DNA from: Enterococcus casseliflavus NBRC 100478
GTDB taxonomy: Bacteria; Bacillota; Bacilli; Lactobacillales; Enterococcaceae
NCBI RefSeq assembly: GCF_001544095.1
Contig: NZ_BCPT01000006.1
Span: 1 to 64,000, forward strand
Direction of reading: 5' to 3'
Length of the DNA: 64,000 nucleotides
The translations under genes were made by a program, and so were the position numbers. Shown one piece after another: positions 59,375 to 64,000 of this stretch (position 1 is its first letter; each line of letters begins with the position of its first letter). The notes under the pieces were generated by a model, which had not been told where the DNA came from, ran no database searches, and saw nothing but the letters and a program-made list of their open reading frames with translations.

Positions 59375-62020
59375 TTATTTTGCATCGTACCATGTTTTGC
59401 CCCAATTGCTGTCTGTCAGTAAAGGGACATGCAATGCAACGGCTTGCTCCATCACTTCTTTCACTAAAGCGTCAAGACGAGGCAATTCAGATTCAGGTAC
59501 TTCAAAGACTAGTTCATCGTGTACTTGCAGCAGCATCGTTGCTGCTAATTTTTCTTCTTTCAAACGTTTCGCCAAATCGATCATGGCAATCTTTAAGATA
59601 TCCGCCGCACTGCCTTGGATCGGTGTATTGATGGCGGTTCTTTCAGCAAAAGTCCGAATATTGAAATTGCGCGAATTGATATCAGGTAGGTAACGACGGC
59701 GATGATACAAGGTTTCAACGTACCCTTTGTCCTTCGCCTCACGAACCACATCCTCCATATACGTTTTCACACCAGGATATTTTTCAAAATACGTATCAAT
59801 GTATTGTTGGGCGGCTTTTCTGGTGATTCCCAGATTCTGGGATAAGCCATAATCGGAAATACCATAAACGATACCGAAGTTGACCGCTTTGGCTTGACGA
59901 CGCATATTTGGTGTCACATCTTCTGCTTTTTCGATACCAAAGACTCGCATCGCTGTGCTTGAGTGGATATCTTGACCTTCGATAAAGGCTTCTTTCAAAT
60001 GGGTATCATCTGAAATATGTGCCAACACTCGTAATTCGATTTGAGAGTAGTCAGAAGAATAGATCACCCAATCAGCTTCTCGTGGCACAAAGGCTTCACG
60101 GATCTTTCGACCTTCTTCTAAACGAATCGGAATGTTTTGCAGGTTCGGATCGACAGAACTTAATCGACCAGTTTGGGTCAAGGTTTGTACATATCGTGTA
60201 TGGACTTTGCCATCCCCTTGGATCACTTTTAATAAGCCTTCTACATAGGTTGATTGGATCTTAGCGATTTGACGATAAGTCAAAATGTCTTCAACGATCG
60301 GTGCTTGCTCTTTTAGTTGTTCTAACACATCGACTGCTGTCGAATAGCCAGTTTTGTTTTTTTTGATGACTGGTAAGCCCATTTTTTCAAATAAGATCAC
60401 ACCCAATTGTTTCGGTGAGTTTAAATTGAAGGTTTCACCAGCTTCGGCATAGATTTTTTCTTCAATTTCGTGCAACCGTTGCGCAAATTCGCCCTTCATC
60501 TGATGCAAGCGAGACGCATCAACTTTGATTCCAGTAATCTCCATATCAGCTAAAATCATTGATAAAGGCAATTCCATCTCTTCAAATAGCGCTGTTTGAT
60601 TCTTCGCTGCCAATTCTTCCGTAAGCTTTGGTGTTAGGTTCGTAATCGCTGCTACTTTACGGGCTAAATGAGCAAAGAAGTCTTCCTCATCCGCTGGCAG
60701 ACCTTTTTTCGCACCTTTTCCATAAATCGCTTCATCCGATTGGATCGCATCATAGCCATAGTGAGCGGCAACACCTGCGATGTCATTATTCGTATCATTC
60801 GTGTCTAAAAGATAAGCTGCCAATAAAACATCAAAAGCGATTCCTTTTGGTGCTGTCGTGTATCGGTTTAATGCCACGTACGTGCGTTTGGCATCATAGA
60901 CGAATTTTTTACGTTCCTCGTCTTTTAACCAATTGGTAAAGACTGGACTTTCAAACAATTCTTCACGATTGCTGACATAAATTTTTTCTTGATTGCCCCA
61001 AGCAACACCGACGATGTCTTCCAAATGATAGTTATCCCCCATCATCTCGACATACAATGCTGTGTCTCCTTGGAACATATCTTCTGTTACTTCTTCAACG
61101 ACCGAAAACAAAATGTCTTCCATCTCAACTGGTTCGGCTGTAATCTGCAACTTCTCTAAGAAGCTATTAAAGTTCATTTCTTGGTAGAATGGCACCAATT
61201 TCTCTAAGTCTTTGCCTTCATATTTCAGTTTGTCGACATCGACCTCAATGGGCGCATCCACATCGATGGTTGCTAACTGTTTTGAAAGAAAGGCGATCTC
61301 ACGGTCATTGATCAGGTTTTCTTTCATCTTGCTTTTTTTCATTTCATCGATGTGTTCATAGATCCCCTCAACGGAGCCATATTCCTTCAATAGCTTGATG
61401 GCTGTCTTCTCACCAATTTTGGTGACACCAGGAATATTATCGGAAGCATCGCCGGCTAGTCCTTTCATGTCAATGATTTGTAAAGGCGTTAGGCCGTCAT
61501 ATTTTTCAGCCACATGAGCGGGCGTATAACTTTCAATTTCGCTAACTCCTTTGACCGTAATGTCAACTTTCACGTGCTCCGTTGCCAGCTGGGTCAAATC
61601 GCGATCGCCAGATAAAACGACAACGTCAAACAGCTCCTTGTCGACTTTATTCGCCAATGTACCAATAATATCATCGGCTTCGTAATTATCTAATTCGTAA
61701 TATTGAACACCTAACGCGTTGATCAATTCGCGAATGTAAGGCATTTGTTCTTTAAATTCCCCAGGGGTTTTTGAACGTCCGCCTTTATAGTCTTCATACA
61801 TCGCTGTCCTGAAGGTGGTTTTTCCAGCATCAAAAGCCACTAAAACATGTGTTGGCTGTTCTTTTGCCATCACATTTTCAAACATAGTATGAAACGCATA
61901 GATGGCATTTGTGTGCAGCCCATTGGCATTTTTAAACCGTTCTAATGAATTATGCAACGCAAAAAACGCGCGAAAAGCCACACTATTTCCATCAACGAGT
62001 AGTAATTTATTTTTTGGCAT
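59375..62020 (-). CDS. polA: DNA polymerase I
   Basis: An 881-residue enzyme. Residues 1-290 are the 5' nuclease (FDAGKTTFRTAMYEDYKGGR, DNYEADDIIGTLA). The 3'-5' exonuclease-like region (~300-470) lacks the acidic proofreading pattern, as in Bacillus and Taq enzymes. The polymerase has motif A (SSDYSQIELRVLAHIS), motif B (RRQAKAVNFGIVYG) and motif C (QVHDELVFE). It fills gaps in repair and lagging-strand maturation. Confidence 0.97.
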   Translation of the reverse strand: MPKNKLLLVDGNSVAFRAFFALHNSLERFKNANGLHTNAIYAFHTMFENVMAKEQPTHVLVAFDAGKTTFRTAMYEDYKGGRSKTPGEFKEQMPYIRELINALGVQYYELDNYEADDIIGTLANKVDKELFDVVVLSGDRDLTQLATEHVKVDITVKGVSEIESYTPAHVAEKYDGLTPLQIIDMKGLAGDASDNIPGVTKIGEKTAIKLLKEYGSVEGIYEHIDEMKKSKMKENLINDREIAFLSKQLATIDVDAPIEVDVDKLKYEGKDLEKLVPFYQEMNFNSFLEKLQITAEPVEMEDILFSVVEEVTEDMFQGDTALYVEMMGDNYHLEDIVGVAWGNQEKIYVSNREELFESPVFTNWLKDEERKKFVYDAKRTYVALNRYTTAPKGIAFDVLLAAYLLDTNDTNNDIAGVAAHYGYDAIQSDEAIYGKGAKKGLPADEEDFFAHLARKVAAITNLTPKLTEELAAKNQTALFEEMELPLSMILADMEITGIKVDASRLHQMKGEFAQRLHEIEEKIYAEAGETFNLNSPKQLGVILFEKMGLPVIKKNKTGYSTAVDVLEQLKEQAPIVEDILTYRQIAKIQSTYVEGLLKVIQGDGKVHTRYVQTLTQTGRLSSVDPNLQNIPIRLEEGRKIREAFVPREADWVIYSSDYSQIELRVLAHISDDTHLKEAFIEGQDIHSSTAMRVFGIEKAEDVTPNMRRQAKAVNFGIVYGISDYGLSQNLGITRKAAQQYIDTYFEKYPGVKTYMEDVVREAKDKGYVETLYHRRRYLPDINSRNFNIRTFAERTAINTPIQGSAADILKIAMIDLAKRLKEEKLAATMLLQVHDELVFEVPESELPRLDALVKEVMEQAVALHVPLLTDSNWGKTWYDAK

Positions 62021-62123
62021 TTGATTACTCCTTTTCTCAAAAAGTTCCTCTTTATTCTATCAAAGAACGGGCACAAAAGCGATGAATTGCTTTGTTTTCT
62101 CTCTCATTTTATACAAAAAAAAA

Positions 62124-62147
62124 GGCGAGTTTCCTCGCCCTTTTTTT
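62124..62147. terminator. Terminator after the Bax-inhibitor-like gene
   Basis: GGCGAG-TTTC-CTCGCC stem with A-run and T-run on either side, active in the minus direction for the Bax-inhibitor-like gene. Confidence 0.85.
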
Positions 62148-62838
62148 AGTTGTTTTTTCCAAAGATTCGCAATAACGCAAGGAATAAGTTGATAAAGTCC
62201 AAATATAGTTGTAATGCCATGAAAACGGCCACTCCTGTATTTGCGCCACCATTCGTTGCGAAGTATACATTGCGGATTTGCTGATTGTCATAGGCGGTGA
62301 TCCCCATAAAGACAAAGACGGTCACGATCGATAAGAAAAAGTCAACCGGTTGACTGCGTAAAATAAATACATTCAAGAGCGTCGAGATGATGATCCCGAG
62401 CAACAGACCATAGCCGATACGACCAACTACACTTAGATCCCGTTTGGTCATGATCCCAAATGCTGACATGACACCAAAAGTGACAGCTGCTGAAACAAAT
62501 GCTCCCACGATCGATCCAAAGTCATAGATCATCAGTGTCACAGATAAGGTCAATCCATTCAAGAGCGAATAGACTAAAAAGCCAGCAACGGTCAAGGACG
62601 GATTTTTCTGCGCCTTCACCCCTAATACAATAACTAGAATGATCTGTAAGATCCAAAGACCAGTAAATCCTAGCGGAAAGTTGTCAATAAATTGCAGGGT
62701 TTGCGCTTGAAAGACTTCCCCAAATATATAGGCTGAGATCGCACTGATCGCAAGCCCAACGCCGAAGAATAAATACACTTTTGAATAAAAGCGATTTAAG
62801 CCTTGGGCTTGGACGGTTTCATTATTTAAATTATTCAT
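62146..62838 (-). CDS. Bax inhibitor-1 family membrane protein
   Basis: About 230 residues with seven hydrophobic helices. The family motifs are AQTLQFIDN, YSLLNGLTLS and a C-terminal LYLDFINLFLALLRIFG, matching YccA/BsYetJ-type proteins, some of which are pH-sensitive calcium channels. The ATG at 62838 overlaps the upstream hot-dog gene and follows GAGGAGG. Function here is inferred from family only. Confidence 0.88.
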   Translation of the reverse strand: MNNLNNETVQAQGLNRFYSKVYLFFGVGLAISAISAYIFGEVFQAQTLQFIDNFPLGFTGLWILQIILVIVLGVKAQKNPSLTVAGFLVYSLLNGLTLSVTLMIYDFGSIVGAFVSAAVTFGVMSAFGIMTKRDLSVVGRIGYGLLLGIIISTLLNVFILRSQPVDFFLSIVTVFVFMGITAYDNQQIRNVYFATNGGANTGVAVFMALQLYLDFINLFLALLRIFGKNN

Positions 62839-63304
62839 CTTGTTGTTCCTCCTCAATTTCTGCTACTGCTTTTGGCGGCTGGACCATGACCACAGCATCT
62901 AAAATACGATGATCTTCTGTGTTGATCGCTTCAACCGAAATAGTTACCACGTCTTTCATTTTATCCACTTTGATCACTTCGAATTCAAAGGTCAACGTTT
63001 CATAATGATATACAGGTTCAATAAAGTTTACCGAAAAATTGACTACATGAGAGCCAGGACCAGGCAAATGTTTCGATACGGCACTGGTGATGATCCCCAT
63101 CAACATAATGGATGGTACGATTGGACGCTGGTACTCAGTTTTTTGCGTGTAGTCATGTTGTATATACAAAGGATTGGCATCATTAGTCAGCCCTAAATAT
63201 AACAACAGTTGATTGTCTTCGATCGATTCTGTTAAGGATAACGAATCGCCTTCCTCGATATCTTCAATACTTTTTCCTATTTTTCGCGGTTTCCCTATAT
63301 TCAA
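62831..63304 (-). CDS. MaoC-like hot-dog fold protein
   Basis: A 157-residue protein with a hot-dog domain (DIEEGDSLSLTESI, LYLGLTNDANPLYIQHDY, VNFSVNFIEPVYHYETLTFEFEV). Classical hydratases have Asp...His in the DxNPxH loop; here NANPLY-like text (NDANPLYIQH) shifts the His, so enzyme activity is uncertain. It is co-translated with the Bax-inhibitor-like gene. Confidence 0.72.
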   Translation of the reverse strand: MNIGKPRKIGKSIEDIEEGDSLSLTESIEDNQLLLYLGLTNDANPLYIQHDYTQKTEYQRPIVPSIMLMGIITSAVSKHLPGPGSHVVNFSVNFIEPVYHYETLTFEFEVIKVDKMKDVVTISVEAINTEDHRILDAVVMVQPPKAVAEIEEEQQDE

Positions 63305-63404
63305 AATTTAATTCCTCCAAAAAGAATAGTTTCATCTGAGTATATTCTATCAGATGCCGACAAAAGTGCAAGTTCGCGGTGCTGCTTTTGCAAAAACTTC
63401 AGAT

Positions 63405-63440
63405 GTAAAAAACTCTTGCAGCAAACACGCCACAAGAGTC
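63405..63440 (-). terminator. Terminator of murC
   Basis: Stem GACTCTTG / CAAGAGT with a long loop, followed by TTTTTTAC on the minus strand. Confidence 0.75.
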
Positions 63441-63445
63441 TTTGA

Positions 63446-64000
63446 TTACAATACGTTACGAGTTGTATTGCTTAATAGTTTTTCATAGGCTGTCTCAAAT
63501 TTTTGCACATCGCCTGCTCCCATGAAAATCACGACAGCATTTTGATGATCCAATAGCGGAGATACGTTCTCTTCTTTGATCACAGTTCCGCCTTTTTGGA
63601 TTTTCTTGCCTAGATCTTCAATTTTAACATCTCCTCGTGATTCACGAGCAGATCCAAAAATGTCACATAGATAGACATGGTCTGCAAGATCCAATGCTTC
63701 CGCAAATTCATCCATCAAAGCGATCGTGCGGGTAAAGGTATGTGGCTGGAAGACAGCAATAATTTCTTTCTCTGGATATTTTTGACGAGCGCCATCGATC
63801 GTTGCTTTGATTTCTGCAGGATGGTGGGCGTAGTCGTCCACGATCGTCATATCCGCCACGATTTTTTCGCTAAAGCGGCGTTTCACTCCAGGAAATGAAA
63901 TCATCTCAGCAGCAACTTCTTTCATATCCAATCCTTCTTTGTAAGCCACAGCGATCACACTTAATGCGTTGTTGATGTTGTGCTGACCAAACGCTGGCAA
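63446..64000 (-). CDS. murC: UDP-N-acetylmuramate-L-alanine ligase, C-terminal part (cut by window edge)
   Basis: The last 184 or so residues of MurC, which adds L-Ala to the peptidoglycan precursor. [11 protein letters not shown], the ligase loop [14 protein letters not shown] and the C-terminal motif FQPHTFTRT are diagnostic. The frame runs off the end of the window; the N-terminal ATP-binding part is outside. Confidence 0.95.
   Translation of the reverse strand: MPAFGQHNINNALSVIAVAYKEGLDMKEVAAEMISFPGVKRRFSEKIVADMTIVDDYAHHPAEIKATIDGARQKYPEKEIIAVFQPHTFTRTIALMDEFAEALDLADHVYLCDIFGSARESRGDVKIEDLGKKIQKGGTVIKEENVSPLLDHQNAVVIFMGAGDVQKFETAYEKLLSNTTRNVL

Noticed and set aside
60900-61200. Proofreading defect in DNA polymerase I as a novel change
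   Set aside because: A degenerate 3'-5' exonuclease domain is normal for PolA of Bacillus-group bacteria.

Overview
The window is an Enterococcus-type (low-GC Gram-positive) chromosome segment. Host genes fit that genus: lepA next to an Eis-like acetyltransferase, clpB with a CtsR-type operator, the nrdR-dnaB-dnaI and polA-mutM-coaE clusters, peptidase T, a FusB/FusC-type EF-G-binding protein and murC. Host genes look clearly richer in G+C (about 50 % over 36181-36240) than the prophage cargo (about 27 % over 30721-30780). The species cannot be fixed from sequence alone.

Positions 1 to about 33,690 hold a nearly complete siphovirus prophage beside the 3' end of lepA; its left attachment site lies outside the window. 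Read from the genetic switch leftwards on the minus strand it contains: Cro-like regulator and small HTH proteins, YqaJ-type exonuclease plus RecT, a DnaD-like replication protein, RusA resolvase, small unknown proteins, an ArpU-type late activator, pac-type terminase, portal, Mu-F-like minor head protein, scaffold, HK97-type capsid, head-tail proteins, major tail protein, tail chaperones joined by a probable -1 frameshift, tape measure, Dit, a tail-tip protein carrying two lytic domains, a pectate-lyase-fold receptor-binding protein, holin and endolysin. On the plus strand at the right end are the CI-like repressor, an ImmA/IrrE-like protein, a SIR2-domain protein (likely anti-phage cargo) and the tyrosine integrase.

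Two places in the prophage look like cargo. One is 30,600-32,370: a tRNA-like hairpin, then a 537-residue SIR2 protein with its own terminator. The other is 22,320-23,850: three plus-strand units inside the minus-strand early region, each with an extended -10 box and two of them with clear terminators. An intergenic stretch of about 490 nt (20,904-21,395) between the late activator and the packaging genes is full of inverted repeats and has no convincing gene.

Positions 33,690-64,000 are host core. They include lepA; a GNAT/Eis acetyltransferase; nucleoside deoxyribosyltransferase; signal peptidase I; an OpuC/EgtU-type ABC importer whose permease-binding protein fusion is split by a one-base frameshift; clpB; an ABC-F protein preceded by a terminator hairpin and a short open frame (probable attenuator); a lipid flippase-like protein; a lipid kinase; pepT; a Nif3-like protein; trmK; a lipoprotein; dnaI, dnaB and nrdR; a FusB-family protein behind a 17-residue leader peptide; a CsbD-like protein; a YlmA-like ATPase; coaE, mutM and polA; a Bax-inhibitor-like membrane protein; a MaoC-like hot-dog protein; and the 3' part of murC.

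One link ties the two halves together. The last 40 or so residues of the prophage replication protein align without gaps to the C-terminus of host DnaB in this same window, which suggests that the phage docks onto the host helicase-loading machinery.
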